From Arsenicicoccus sp. oral taxon 190 (lineage in GTDB: Bacteria; Actinomycetota; Actinomycetes; Actinomycetales; Dermatophilaceae): a stretch of DNA of 64,000 nt. The notes beneath the pieces are model-generated. The model did no database searches, was not told the DNA's origin, and saw only the letters and a program-made list of their open reading frames with translations. Positions within the stretch are counted from its first letter, which is position 1; every line of letters starts with the position of its first letter. The stretch is taken from assembly GCF_001189535.1 (NCBI RefSeq), contig NZ_CP012070.1, forward strand, positions 62,001-126,000, written 5' to 3'. Below, piece by piece: positions 17,068 through 25,152 of this stretch. The position numbers and the translations under genes are program-made.

Positions 17068-17086
17068 TCAGGTTAGGCACGCCTAA
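17068..17086 (-). promoter_or_regulatory. IdeR/DtxR-type iron box upstream of feoA
   Basis: The 19-mer TCAGGTTAGGCACGCCTAA matches the consensus TTAGGTTAGGCTAACCTAA at 15 of 19 positions and contains the palindrome TTAGGCACGCCTAA. It sits 17 bases from the feoA start, where binding would block the promoter. Confidence 0.85.
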
Positions 17087-17127
17087 ACGAGGTGTTCCTC
17101 ACAGCGGGACGGCCCGCGCTCGCGAGG

Positions 17128-18438
17128 TCAGATCTCGAGCCCCTCCAGCAGGTCGGTGACGAGCGCCGCGATCGGGCTGCGCTCGCTGCGGGTGAGGGTG
17201 ACGTGGGCGAAGAGCGGGTGCCCCTTGAGGGTCTCGATGACCGCGGCCACCCCGTCGTGGCGCCCGACGCGCAGGTTGTCACGCTGGGCGACGTCGTGGG
17301 TGAGGACCACCCGGGAGTTCTGCCCGATGCGGGACAGGACGGTCAGCAGCACGTTGCGCTCCAGCGACTGCGCCTCGTCCACGATCACGAACGCGTCGTG
17401 CAGCGAGCGACCCCGGATGTGGGTCAGCGGCAGCACCTCGAGCAGGCCCCGGTCGATGACCTCCTCGACGACCTCGGAGGACACGACCGCCCCCAGCGTG
17501 TCGAAGACCGCCTGCGCCCAGGGGCCCATCTTCTCGTTCTCGGTGCCGGGGAGGTAGCCGAGCTCCTGGCCCCCGACGGCGTAGAGCGGGCGGAACACGA
17601 TGACCTTGCGGTGCTGGCGGCGCTCCATGACCGCCTCGAGGCCGGCGCACAGCGCGAGCGCGCTCTTGCCGGTCCCCGCCCGGCCACCGAGCGAGATGAT
17701 CCCGACGTCCGGGTCCAGCAGCAGGTCCAGGGCGATGCGCTGCTCCGCCGAGCGGCCGTGCAGCCCGAAGGCGTCCCGGTCGCCACGGACGTGGCGGACC
17801 GCCCCGTCGGCGCCGACCCGGCCGAGGCCGCTGCCCCGCGCCGAGGACAGCACCAGACCGGTGTGGACCGGCAGGTCCTTGGCCGCGGCGATCTCGGCCC
17901 GGCCCGACTCGTAGAGCTGGTCCAGCTGCTCGGGCTCCACCGTCAGCTCGGTGATGCCGGTCCAGCCCGAGTCGACCTTCCACTCGTGGCGGTACTCCTC
18001 GGCGTCGATGCCCACCGCCGAGGCCTTGACCCGCATCGGCAGGTCCTTGCTCACGATCGTGACGTGCTTGCCGCTGTCGGCCAGGTGCTTGGCGACCGCG
18101 AGGATGCGGGTGTCGTTGTCCCCCAGGCGGAAACCGTCGGGCAGCACGGTGGGGTCGGTGTGGTTGAGCTCGACCCGCAGGGTGCCGCCGTCCCGCCCCA
18201 CCGCGACGGGGTGGTCCAGCCGGCCCTCGTTGACCCGCAGGTCGTCGAGCAGCCGCAGCGCCTGCCGGGCGAAGTAGCCGAGCTCCGGGTGGTGGCGCTT
18301 GGCCTCCAGCTCGGTCACGACGACGACGGGCAGCACCACCTCGTGCTCGGCGAACCGCAGCATCGCCCGTGGGTCCGACAGCAGGACGGAGGTGTCCACG
18401 ACGTAGGTGCGGCGCTCGTCAGTGCTGGTCTGCGACAC
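17128..18438 (-). CDS. PhoH family protein with N-terminal PIN domain (PhoH2)
   Basis: A 436-residue fusion. The first 130 residues or so are a PIN ribonuclease domain (YVVDTSVLLSD with the first catalytic Asp, then VVVTELEAKRHH). The rest is a PhoH ATPase: Walker A GRAGTGKSALALCAG near residue 255, RPLYAVGGQELGYLPGT with the usual PhoH signature, and VIVDEAQSL as Walker B. PhoH2 proteins of mycobacteria unwind and cleave RNA; a role in RNA turnover is the family expectation. A 7-bp stem hairpin sits 14 bases upstream of its start (18452-18471). Confidence 0.9.
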   Translation of the reverse strand: MSQTSTDERRTYVVDTSVLLSDPRAMLRFAEHEVVLPVVVVTELEAKRHHPELGYFARQALRLLDDLRVNEGRLDHPVAVGRDGGTLRVELNHTDPTVLPDGFRLGDNDTRILAVAKHLADSGKHVTIVSKDLPMRVKASAVGIDAEEYRHEWKVDSGWTGITELTVEPEQLDQLYESGRAEIAAAKDLPVHTGLVLSSARGSGLGRVGADGAVRHVRGDRDAFGLHGRSAEQRIALDLLLDPDVGIISLGGRAGTGKSALALCAGLEAVMERRQHRKVIVFRPLYAVGGQELGYLPGTENEKMGPWAQAVFDTLGAVVSSEVVEEVIDRGLLEVLPLTHIRGRSLHDAFVIVDEAQSLERNVLLTVLSRIGQNSRVVLTHDVAQRDNLRVGRHDGVAAVIETLKGHPLFAHVTLTRSERSPIAALVTDLLEGLEI

Positions 18439-18681
18439 GGTGACTCCCCACGCGCGGCTGCGGCGCCGCGCTTGCTCTCGGTCCGTTGGCCGGTTCCCGA
18501 CGCCCGCAGGGCCGGGGCCGGCCCTCCGCCCGGAGCTCGAGTCGCTCCCTCAACGTCAGGCCTTCCCACCCGACGCCCGTGCGCCGGATGCCCGTCACGC
18601 TACGTCCACCCCCCGCCCGCCGCTCGTCAATTGCCGCCGCGCCGCGTCGGGGTTCAGCCGAAGTTCACCCGCGCGGGTCGG

Positions 18682-19449
18682 TCAGCAGCCGTAGCGGCGC
18701 TCGCGGTCGGCATACGAGCGCAGCGCGCGCAGGAAGTCGACGCGGCGGAAGTCGGGCCAGTAGGCCTCGCAGAAGTAGAACTCGCTGTGGATCGACTGCC
18801 ACAGCAGGAAACCGCCGATCCGCTGCTCCCCGCTCGTCCGTATGACAAGGTCCGGGTCGGGCTGCCCCTTGGTGTAGAGGTGGTCAGCGATCTGGTCCAC
18901 GTCGAGGCTCTCGACGATCTGCTCGAGGGTGCGCCCCCGCGCGGCCTCGGCCCGCAGCAGGTCCTTGACGGCGTCCGCGATCTCGCGGCGCCCGCCGTAT
19001 CCCACGGCGATGTTGCACACCAGCCCGTCGATGTCGGCGGTCGCCTCCTGCGCCGCGCCCAGCGCCGCCGCGGTCGGCAGCGGCAGCAGGTCGAGCGCCC
19101 CGACGAGCCGGATCCGCCACCGCTGCTGGGACGCGAGCGCCGCCACCGCGTCCTGGATGATCTGCAGCAGCGGCGCGAGCTCGGCCTCGGGGCGGGCGAG
19201 GTTGTCGGTGGAGAGCAGCCACAGCGTGACGTACTCGATGCCGACCTCCTCGCACCACTGCAGCAGGTGCTCGATGCGGTCCGCGCCCGCCTGGTGACCC
19301 TCGGCGGTGCCGGCGCCCTTGGCCTTGGCCCACCGCCGGTTGCCGTCGAGCATGACGCCCACGTGCCGCGGCATCCGGTCCGCCGGCAGCTGACCGAGCA
19401 ACCGCCGCTCGTAGGCGCTGTACAACGGGTTGCCGACAGGGCTACGCAC
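18682..19449 (-). CDS. uppS: Isoprenyl transferase (undecaprenyl/decaprenyl diphosphate synthase)
   Basis: Cis-prenyltransferase giving the polyprenyl carrier of cell-wall synthesis. The 255-residue protein shows the catalytic MLDGNRRWAKAKG region near residue 30 with the metal-binding Asp, the GHQAG turn, LWLLSTDNLARP and the C-terminal RTSGEQRIGGFLLWQ and SEFYFCEAYWPDF signatures. GTG 19449 has AGGAGG nine bases upstream, which decides it against longer frames. Product chain length (C50 or C55) cannot be told. Confidence 0.93.
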   Translation of the reverse strand: MRSPVGNPLYSAYERRLLGQLPADRMPRHVGVMLDGNRRWAKAKGAGTAEGHQAGADRIEHLLQWCEEVGIEYVTLWLLSTDNLARPEAELAPLLQIIQDAVAALASQQRWRIRLVGALDLLPLPTAAALGAAQEATADIDGLVCNIAVGYGGRREIADAVKDLLRAEAARGRTLEQIVESLDVDQIADHLYTKGQPDPDLVIRTSGEQRIGGFLLWQSIHSEFYFCEAYWPDFRRVDFLRALRSYADRERRYGC

Positions 19450-19484
19450 GGCTCGGACCTCCTGGGTCTGCGGACGGGGACACG

Positions 19485-19736
19485 CTACTCCTGGCGGGAG
19501 CCTCCGGCCCCGCGCCCGCCGGTCTCCCCCGGCGCCACGCCCGTCTCCCCCTGGGCCGCGCCGGTCTCTCGCGCGCGACGCTCGTCCTCGGCCTGCTGGT
19601 ACCGGACCCGCCGCAGGTGGGAGTTCATGCTGCGCACCAGGAACCACATCGCCAGGGCCAGGGCGAAGATCACCACGAAGGCCACGAAGCCGGGCCCGAT
19701 CTGGCTGTAGAGATCGCCGTTGCCGCCGGGGTTCAT
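19485..19736 (-). CDS. Small single-pass membrane protein
   Basis: An 83-residue protein of unknown function. Residues about 14-35 form one strong membrane helix (VAFVVIFALALAMWFLV), followed by a short basic stretch and a polar tail with repeated GETG. It is joined to mca by an ATGA overlap, so it is translated with it; similar small membrane proteins are common downstream of mca in actinobacteria. The tail has three ARETG/QGETG-like repeats at the DNA level. Confidence 0.75.
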   Translation of the reverse strand: MNPGGNGDLYSQIGPGFVAFVVIFALALAMWFLVRSMNSHLRRVRYQQAEDERRARETGAAQGETGVAPGETGGRGAGGSRQE

Positions 19737-20788
19737 CGCTCGTCCTCCTCGTGGTGGGCCTGCAGCTCGTCGAGCTCGTCGGTGGGTCCGGCCTCGCGGG
19801 CCGCGTCCGCCGCGTCTGCCGCACGGGCGGCGGGTGACGCGTCGGCCACCGGGACCCGCCCGTCGTAGGCGATGGTCAGGTCGTCGCGGCGGGCCAGGGC
19901 GTCCGCCTCCTCCAGGCTCCCGAGACCGGCGAAGAGGTCGTCCTCCCCCTCCGCCACCGGCACGTAGGACAGGCCGCATTCGAAGTCGTCATATGGCCAC
20001 ACCCGCTCCTGGATCGCCAGCGGGACCTGGAACCACGCACCGTCCGGGTCGACCTGGGTGGCGTGCGCGATGAGCGCCGCGTCGCGGACCGGGAACCACC
20101 GCGCGCAGTCCACCTTGGTGGTGACGTGCCGCGCCGGGCGGTCCCGCCAGCCCTTGAGCCAGTCGTCGTAGGGGCTGGTGAGGCCCTCGGCGAGCATCGC
20201 GTCGTGGAAGGCCTGGATGCGGGCCTTGGAGAAGGTCTGGTTGTAGTAGATCTTCAGCGGCTGCCAGGGCGCCCCGGCGTGGGGGTAGCGGTCGGCGTCA
20301 CCCGCGGCATCGAAGGCCGCCATCGACACCACGTGGGTCATCACGTGGTCGGGGTGGGGGTAGCCACCCTTCTCGTCGTAGGTGGTCATGACGTGCGGGC
20401 GGAAGTCGCGGATCACCCGCACCAGCGCCTCGGTGGTCACGTCCAGCGGCTCCAGCGCGAAGCAGCCGTCGGGCAGCGGCGGCAGCGGATCCCCCTCGGG
20501 CAGACCGGAGTCCACGAAACCGAGCCAGACCTGCCCGACGTCCAGGATCTCCCGGGCCGTGGCCATCTCCTGGCGGCGGACCTCCGGCAGGTTGCGCTGG
20601 ATGTGCGGGTCGTCCTTGAGCTTGTCGTTGAGCACGTCCCCGCGCTCGCCCCCGGTGCAGGTGACGACGAGCACCTCGTGCCCCTCGCTGCGGTAGCGAG
20701 CCATCGTGGCGGCGCCCTTGCTGGACTCGTCGTCGGGATGGGCATGCACGCACATGAGCCGCAGCGGGCCACGGGCGGTGTCGGTCAC
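19733..20788 (-). CDS. mca: Mycothiol S-conjugate amidase
   Basis: Zinc amidase cleaving mycothiol S-conjugates to a mercapturic acid and GlcN-Ins, in detoxification. The 351-residue protein has the zinc motif HAHPDDESSKG near residue 15 and YPHPDHVMTH near residue 140, matching the Mca/MshB family; the insertion pattern and context favour Mca over MshB. GTG 20788 follows a GGAAGGA site. The last 40 residues are Ala/Asp rich. Gene order mca-DUF4307-greA with DUF4307 divergent is widespread in actinobacteria. Confidence 0.9.
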   Translation of the reverse strand: MTDTARGPLRLMCVHAHPDDESSKGAATMARYRSEGHEVLVVTCTGGERGDVLNDKLKDDPHIQRNLPEVRRQEMATAREILDVGQVWLGFVDSGLPEGDPLPPLPDGCFALEPLDVTTEALVRVIRDFRPHVMTTYDEKGGYPHPDHVMTHVVSMAAFDAAGDADRYPHAGAPWQPLKIYYNQTFSKARIQAFHDAMLAEGLTSPYDDWLKGWRDRPARHVTTKVDCARWFPVRDAALIAHATQVDPDGAWFQVPLAIQERVWPYDDFECGLSYVPVAEGEDDLFAGLGSLEEADALARRDDLTIAYDGRVPVADASPAARAADAADAAREAGPTDELDELQAHHEEDER

Positions 20789-20859
20789 GAGGGGTCCTTC
20801 CGGCGGGACTACGGTGGGGGCGACCACCATTGTGCCCCCAGCCGCAGCAGGAGTTCGTC

Positions 20860-21288
20860 GTGCCCGAGCCGCTCGCCCCGCATGACCCCCACGACGAGGA
20901 GAGCGCGTATGCCGACGAGCTGGACCAGCCCTCCGTGCCGCGGCTCGGCAACCGCCGCTGGTGGTGGGTGTCCGCGCTGATCCTGGTGCCCGCCCTCGCG
21001 CTGCTGACGTGGATCGGGGTGATGAACGCCCGGGACGCCATCACCTACCACGTGGTGGGCTACCAGGTCGTGGACGACCGCTCGGTGACGGTGGACGTCG
21101 AGGTGGAGAAGCCGGAGGACTGGGTGGTGACCTGCCAGGTGAAGGCCCTGGACGTGCGCTTCGCCACCGTCGGGGCGGTGCCGCTGACGCTGCCGGCCGA
21201 CGGGTCGTCCGTGGTGCGCCGCAAGGTCACGGTCCGCACCGCGGCGCGCGCCGTCACGGGCACGGTGAAGGAGTGCCGCCGAGCCTGA
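20860..21288 (+). CDS. DUF4307 membrane protein
   Basis: A 142-residue actinobacterial protein of unknown function. After an acidic N terminus comes one membrane helix (RWWWVSALILVPALALLTWI, about residues 34-54), then an extracellular beta-rich domain with VVGYQVVDDRSVTVDVEV and a Cys in VTCQVKALDVRF. GTG 20860 has AGGAG six bases upstream, better than the TTG at 20830. Divergent from mca and followed by greA on the same strand. Confidence 0.85.
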   Translation: MPEPLAPHDPHDEESAYADELDQPSVPRLGNRRWWWVSALILVPALALLTWIGVMNARDAITYHVVGYQVVDDRSVTVDVEVEKPEDWVVTCQVKALDVRFATVGAVPLTLPADGSSVVRRKVTVRTAARAVTGTVKECRRA

Positions 21289-21303
21289 TCGACGGCCGGT
21301 TGG

Positions 21304-21441
21304 TACACTGGATCTTTCAGCGCGATGGGTCTGGACCCTGCTACGGACGGCCTAGGAGCCACCGTCCCCGGTCCGGACTCATTTTTCGTGACCTAGCGGC
21401 CCGCCGTCCGGCGGGCGTCGACGATGAGCAGGAGTTGCACC
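21304..21441 (+). promoter_or_regulatory. Structured greA leader with -10-like TACACT
   Basis: Between DUF4307 and greA. A -10-like TACACT lies at 21304-21309 (no clear -35). The downstream leader holds a GGGTC-TG-GACCC hairpin at 21327-21338, a GGACGG/CCGTCC stem starting at 21345, an ATTTTTC stretch at 21381-21387, and a perfect 8-bp GCCCGCCG/CGGCGGGC hairpin at 21399-21416 just before the greA ribosome site. Together these look like a regulated leader, possibly an attenuator; that is inference. Confidence 0.55.
21325..21396 (+). CDS. Candidate 23-codon leader peptide upstream of greA
   Basis: ATG at 21325 to TAG at 21394-21396 encodes MGLDPATDGLGATVPGPDSF plus three residues. No Shine-Dalgarno is seen, but the ATG lies only about 16 bases after a -10-like TACACT, so near-leaderless translation is possible. 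Its codons span both leader hairpins and the T-run. It could be a regulatory upstream frame or chance; nothing in the sequence proves translation. Confidence 0.3.
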   Translation: MGLDPATDGLGATVPGPDSFFVT

Positions 21442-21933
21442 GTGACCGAGACCACCGCTCCCCAGAGCTTCCTGACCCAGGAGGCCTACGACCGCCTCAA
21501 GGGCGAGCTCGAGCAGCTGTCGGGCCCCGGCCGCATCGAGATCGCCAAGCGCATCGAGGCCGCCCGCGACGAGGGTGACCTGAAGGAGAACGGCGGCTAC
21601 CACGCGGCCAAGGAGGAGCAGGGCAAGATGGAGGCCCGCATCCGCCAGCTCAAGCAGCTGCTGGAGACGGCCAAGGTCGGCGAGGCCCCGGCGGACGACG
21701 GCATCGTCGAGCCCGGCATGGTCGTGACCGTCGACCTCCTCGGCGACGACCTGACCTTCCTCCTCGGCAGCCGTGAGATGGCCGGCGACGAGGACCTGGA
21801 GGTCTACTCCGAGAAGTCCCCGCTCGGTGCCGCGATCAACGGCAAGAAGAAGGGCGACTCCGCCTCCTACGAGGCCCCCAACGGCAAGACCATCACGGTC
21901 AAGATCAAGAACGCCACGCCCTACCGCGCCTGA
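21442..21933 (+). CDS. greA: Transcription elongation factor GreA
   Basis: Stimulates RNA cleavage by backtracked RNA polymerase. The 163-residue protein has the coiled coil in its first half with acidic tip ARDEGDLKENGGYHAAKEEQ (residues about 43-62, Asp and Glu that enter the secondary channel) and a C-terminal FKBP-like domain (PGMVVTVDLLGDD onward, ending in VKIKNATPYRA). GTG 21442 follows AGGAG at seven bases. Stand-alone gene under its own leader; a hairpin repeat follows its stop. Confidence 0.95.
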   Translation: MTETTAPQSFLTQEAYDRLKGELEQLSGPGRIEIAKRIEAARDEGDLKENGGYHAAKEEQGKMEARIRQLKQLLETAKVGEAPADDGIVEPGMVVTVDLLGDDLTFLLGSREMAGDEDLEVYSEKSPLGAAINGKKKGDSASYEAPNGKTITVKIKNATPYRA

Positions 21934-21934
21934 C

Positions 21935-21999
21935 CTACCGCCGGTAGCCACATCAGCCGGCCTTCCTTCCCCAGGTCGATCGGACGAAGGCCGGCTGAT
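21935..21999. repeat. Intergenic hairpin repeat, copy B
   Basis: Two bases after the greA stop: a CTACC-GCC-GGTAG palindrome (21935-21947) followed by a perfect 14-bp stem, ATCAGCCGGCCTTC at 21952-21965 with its complement at 21986-21999, loop containing CCCCAGGTCGATCGGAC. It sits between convergent greA and the MutL-family gene and so is placed to terminate both. Sequence is related to copies at 3129 and 37122. Confidence 0.75.
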
Positions 22000-22009
22000 C
22001 TGTGTCCGC

Positions 22010-23359
22010 CTAGCGCCCACCCAGCAGCCGACGCGCCACGCGCTCGGCCGCAGCCCGGTCCACCCCGGCCAGCAGCCCCACCGCGCACAGCAGGTAGTCC
22101 TCGTCGACCGCCTTCCTGGCCTGGTCGGGCACCCGCCAGCCGCCGGCCCAGTCGCTGGTGACCGCCCCGAGGACGGCGTCCGCGACGGTGCCCGACGCCT
22201 CAGCAGCCCCGCCGTGCCGCAGCGCGCCGCCGGACCCCAGCACCAGCGCGACGTCGCCGGTGGGACGGTCCGGGCGCGCGTGCCGTCGCACCGCGATCGT
22301 GGCGGCGAGGCGAGCCAGCTCGGCGTCGTGCCTGCGCTCGAGCGCGTCGACCGGCAGGTGCCCGGTGTCGGCGTGGACGCGATCGGCATACGTGCTCAGC
22401 CCCTCGCTCACGGCGAGCCCCTCGGCGGGGGCCGCCTCGACGACGGTGGGGGCGTTCCACCGCATCCCCAGGTCCCCCTCGACGGTGCGCATCGCCCACA
22501 GCGTGCCCACGACGTGCTTGCGCAGCGTCGCGTCCTCGCCCTGCGGCTCGATGACGGAGTAGACGTCGGTCGTCGCGCCCCCCACGTCCACGACCAGCAC
22601 GTCCCCGTCGTGCAGCGCCGCCAGCACCTCGACCCCGCTCAGCACCGCGTCGGGCGTCGCGGCGCGCACCAGCCGCGCGAACTCCGGTCCCCGCGACAGC
22701 CCCTTGCCGCCGATCACGTGCTCCAGGAACACCTCCCGTATGGCGCCCCGCGCCCCCTCCGGCGCGATGACGCCGATGCGCGGGACGACGTTGTCGGTGG
22801 CGACGACGCGGCGACCGGCCCCCTCGAGGATCGCCACGACCCCGTCGCGGGCCTCGACGTTGCCGGCCACCACGATCGGCATGGTCACGCGGGCCCGTGC
22901 CAGACGAGTCGCGTTGTGCCGCAGCACCTCTGCGTTGCCCCCGTCGGTGCCGCCGACCAGCAGGAGGACGTCGGGGCGGCTGGCCCGCAGGTCGCGGATG
23001 CCCTGCCCGTCGAGCTCCCCCGCACTCACGTGCACGACCTTGGCGCCGGCCGACAGACCCACGCGGTGGCCCGCCTCGGCGGTGACCGTCCGCTCGTAGC
23101 CCACGACTGCCAGCCGCAGCCCCCCACCCGCGCTGGAGCACATCAGCACCTCGTCGATCGGCGCGTCGCTCACCTGCTCGGTCAGCTGCTCGGTCAGCTG
23201 CTCCTCGATCAGGCCGCGCACCGTCCGGTAGCCCTCCAGCACGTCCGTCGTCACGGTGGTCGGCGTCTCGGCCCGCGCCACGAGCTCACCGGTCTCCGTC
23301 TCGACGACCACCGCCTTGGTGAAGGTCGAGCCGACATCGACGCACAGCACGCGAGACAT
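22010..23359 (-). CDS. Glutamate mutase L / MutL family ASKHA protein
   Basis: A 449-residue protein of the GlmL/MutL (MutL = accessory of B12-dependent carbon-skeleton mutases) group. It has the actin-like phosphate motifs: VDVGSTFTKAVVVE at residues 6-19, and VVDVGGATTDVYSV near residue 245; VLLLVGGTDGGNAEVL and LGSGGALRH further support the family. Proteins of this group are thought to reactivate or chaperone glutamate- or ornithine-mutase-type enzymes. No mutase gene lies nearby, so the partner must be elsewhere, or the protein has another role. Divergent from the thioesterase gene. Confidence 0.78.
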   Translation of the reverse strand: MSRVLCVDVGSTFTKAVVVETETGELVARAETPTTVTTDVLEGYRTVRGLIEEQLTEQLTEQVSDAPIDEVLMCSSAGGGLRLAVVGYERTVTAEAGHRVGLSAGAKVVHVSAGELDGQGIRDLRASRPDVLLLVGGTDGGNAEVLRHNATRLARARVTMPIVVAGNVEARDGVVAILEGAGRRVVATDNVVPRIGVIAPEGARGAIREVFLEHVIGGKGLSRGPEFARLVRAATPDAVLSGVEVLAALHDGDVLVVDVGGATTDVYSVIEPQGEDATLRKHVVGTLWAMRTVEGDLGMRWNAPTVVEAAPAEGLAVSEGLSTYADRVHADTGHLPVDALERRHDAELARLAATIAVRRHARPDRPTGDVALVLGSGGALRHGGAAEASGTVADAVLGAVTSDWAGGWRVPDQARKAVDEDYLLCAVGLLAGVDRAAAERVARRLLGGR

Positions 23360-23423
23360 GGCGGTCAGGCTATCCGCCCCTCGTCGGGCGGACTCGCGCG
23401 CCCGATTCACTAGCCTTGAGGCC

Positions 23424-24389
23424 ATGCCCGGCACCCAGCGCAGCGTGACCCTCCGTTTCATGGCCGCCCCGACGGACGGCAACGTCCGGGGCCGGGTCGG
23501 TGGCGGGCGCATGCTCGAGTGGATCGACAAGTCCGGATATGCCTGTGCCGCAGGGTGGTCCGGCACCTACTGCGTGACCGCGTATGTCGGCAACATCCAC
23601 TTCACCCGCCCCGTCGAGGTCGGGGACCTGGTCGAGGTGCAGTCCCGCGTGGTCCACACCGGGCGTTCGTCGATGCACATCGTGGCGACCGTCTCCTCGG
23701 GCGACCCGCGCGACGGCGAGCTCACGATCAACACCCAGTGCCTGCTGATCTTCGTGTCCATGGGCGAGGACGGGCGGCCCGCTGCGGTGCCGGAGTTCGT
23801 GCCGCAGGACGACTGGGAGCGCGAGCAGCAGGCCCTCGCCCGCAGCCGCGTCGAGGTCAGGCAGGCGATCGAGGCCGACATGGAGCGGCAGCGCTACACC
23901 GACGACACCGACGCCTGCCGGGAGACGCTGCGCTTCATGGCCGCGCCGACCGACGTCAACTGGGGCGGCAAGGTGCACGGCGGCATCGTCATGCGCTGGA
24001 TCGACGAGGCGGCGACGCTGGTGGCCGAGCGCTGGCACCAGGGCAACGTCATCGCGGTCTACGCCGGCGGCGTCCGGTTCTACCGCCCCCTGCTGATCGG
24101 GGACGTGGTCGAGGTCGAGGCGCGGCTCATCTACACCGGCCACTCCTCGATGCACGTGTCGGTGCACGTCCGCTCCGGCAACCCGCGCACCGGCGAGATG
24201 CGCACGACGACGCACTGCACCATGGTCCTCGTCGCGCTCGACGAGGACGGCCACAAGCAGCACGTCCGGTCGTGGAACCCCCAGCGCCCCGAGGACCTCG
24301 CGCTGCAGGAGCACGCCAAGGCGATGATCGACATCCGCGAGCGGCTGCGCCGTCCCATCCCTGCGGCAGCGCCCGACGCCCCGCAGTGA
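23424..24389 (+). CDS. Double-hotdog acyl-CoA thioesterase
   Basis: A 321-residue protein with two tandem hotdog domains (about residues 7-135 and 165-290), like cytosolic acyl-CoA hydrolases. Each begins LRFMAAPTD. Domain 2 has the full pattern NWGGKVHGGIVMRWIDEAA with catalytic Asn, HGG and Asp; domain 1 reads NVRGRVGGGRMLEWIDKSG, with His replaced by Gly. So probably only some sites are active, as in other double-hotdog enzymes. The ATG at 23424 begins the first domain. msrA follows 18 bases later. Confidence 0.85.
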   Translation: MPGTQRSVTLRFMAAPTDGNVRGRVGGGRMLEWIDKSGYACAAGWSGTYCVTAYVGNIHFTRPVEVGDLVEVQSRVVHTGRSSMHIVATVSSGDPRDGELTINTQCLLIFVSMGEDGRPAAVPEFVPQDDWEREQQALARSRVEVRQAIEADMERQRYTDDTDACRETLRFMAAPTDVNWGGKVHGGIVMRWIDEAATLVAERWHQGNVIAVYAGGVRFYRPLLIGDVVEVEARLIYTGHSSMHVSVHVRSGNPRTGEMRTTTHCTMVLVALDEDGHKQHVRSWNPQRPEDLALQEHAKAMIDIRERLRRPIPAAAPDAPQ

Positions 24390-24407
24390 GCGTGCGAGAC
24401 TGGACGC

Positions 24408-25124
24408 ATGATCTTCGGACGCCCCACCCCCGTGATGGTCACCCGCGACGAGGCCCTGGCCGGCCGCGAGACGGCGATGAGCGGGCTGGCGGCGCGGCAT
24501 ACGGTCCTGGACGCCCCGCTCACCGGGCCCTGGGAGACGCCGGACGGTGCACCCGCCGAGGTCCTCTACCTCGCGGGCGGGTGCTTCTGGGGGCTGGAGC
24601 GGATCTTCTGGCAGGTGCCCGGCGTGGTCGGCACGGCGGTGGGCTACATGGGCGGGTTCACCCCCAACCCCACCTATGAGGAGACGTGCAGCGGCCGCAC
24701 CGGGCACACCGAGACGGTGCTCGTGGCCTACGACCCGGCGCAGGTCGGCGCAGACCGGCTCGTCGCCACCCTGATGGAGAACCACGACCCGACGACCGCC
24801 AACCGTCAGGGCAACGACGTTGGCACCCAATATCGTTCGGCGATCTACTGGACCACGCCGCTGCAGGAGGCGCAGGCTCGCGCGGCGTGCGCGGCCTTCG
24901 ACGAGCTGCTGACCTCGCGCGGGCACGGTCACGTCACCACCGAGCTGCGGTCGGCTGACGACGCGGGCCCGTTCTACTTCGCGGAGGACTACCACCAGCA
25001 GTACCTCCACAAGAACCCCGGCGGTTACTGCAACCACGGACCCAACGGCTACACCTGCCCGGTCGGGCTCGTGTCCAGCGACGACCTGCCCGCGCAGACG
25101 ACGGTGGAGCCGCCCCGCGCCTGA
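24408..25124 (+). CDS. msrA: Peptide-methionine (S)-S-oxide reductase
   Basis: Repairs oxidised methionine. The 238-residue protein has the catalytic GGCFWGLERIFW near residue 58, GYMGGFTPNPTYEETCSG, and the DYHQQYL motif near residue 195; a C-terminal Cys in GYTCPVG and one in GGYCNHG may serve as resolving Cys. The 40-residue N-terminal extension before the core is common in actinobacterial MsrA. Probably transcribed with the thioesterase just upstream. Confidence 0.93.
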   Translation: MIFGRPTPVMVTRDEALAGRETAMSGLAARHTVLDAPLTGPWETPDGAPAEVLYLAGGCFWGLERIFWQVPGVVGTAVGYMGGFTPNPTYEETCSGRTGHTETVLVAYDPAQVGADRLVATLMENHDPTTANRQGNDVGTQYRSAIYWTTPLQEAQARAACAAFDELLTSRGHGHVTTELRSADDAGPFYFAEDYHQQYLHKNPGGYCNHGPNGYTCPVGLVSSDDLPAQTTVEPPRA

Positions 25125-25152
25125 CTCGGCCTCAGCCGGCGCCGACCACGGT

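Noticed and set aside
16805..17080. FeoA starting at 17080
   Set aside because: That start lies inside the iron box; ATG 17050 gives a normal FeoA.
17092..19710. Long plus-strand frame across phoH and uppS
   Set aside because: Overlaps two certain genes on the other strand and shows no recognisable domain.
20830..20859. TTG start of DUF4307 at 20830
   Set aside because: A GTG at 20860 has a better-placed AGGAG site and the added residues look non-conserved.
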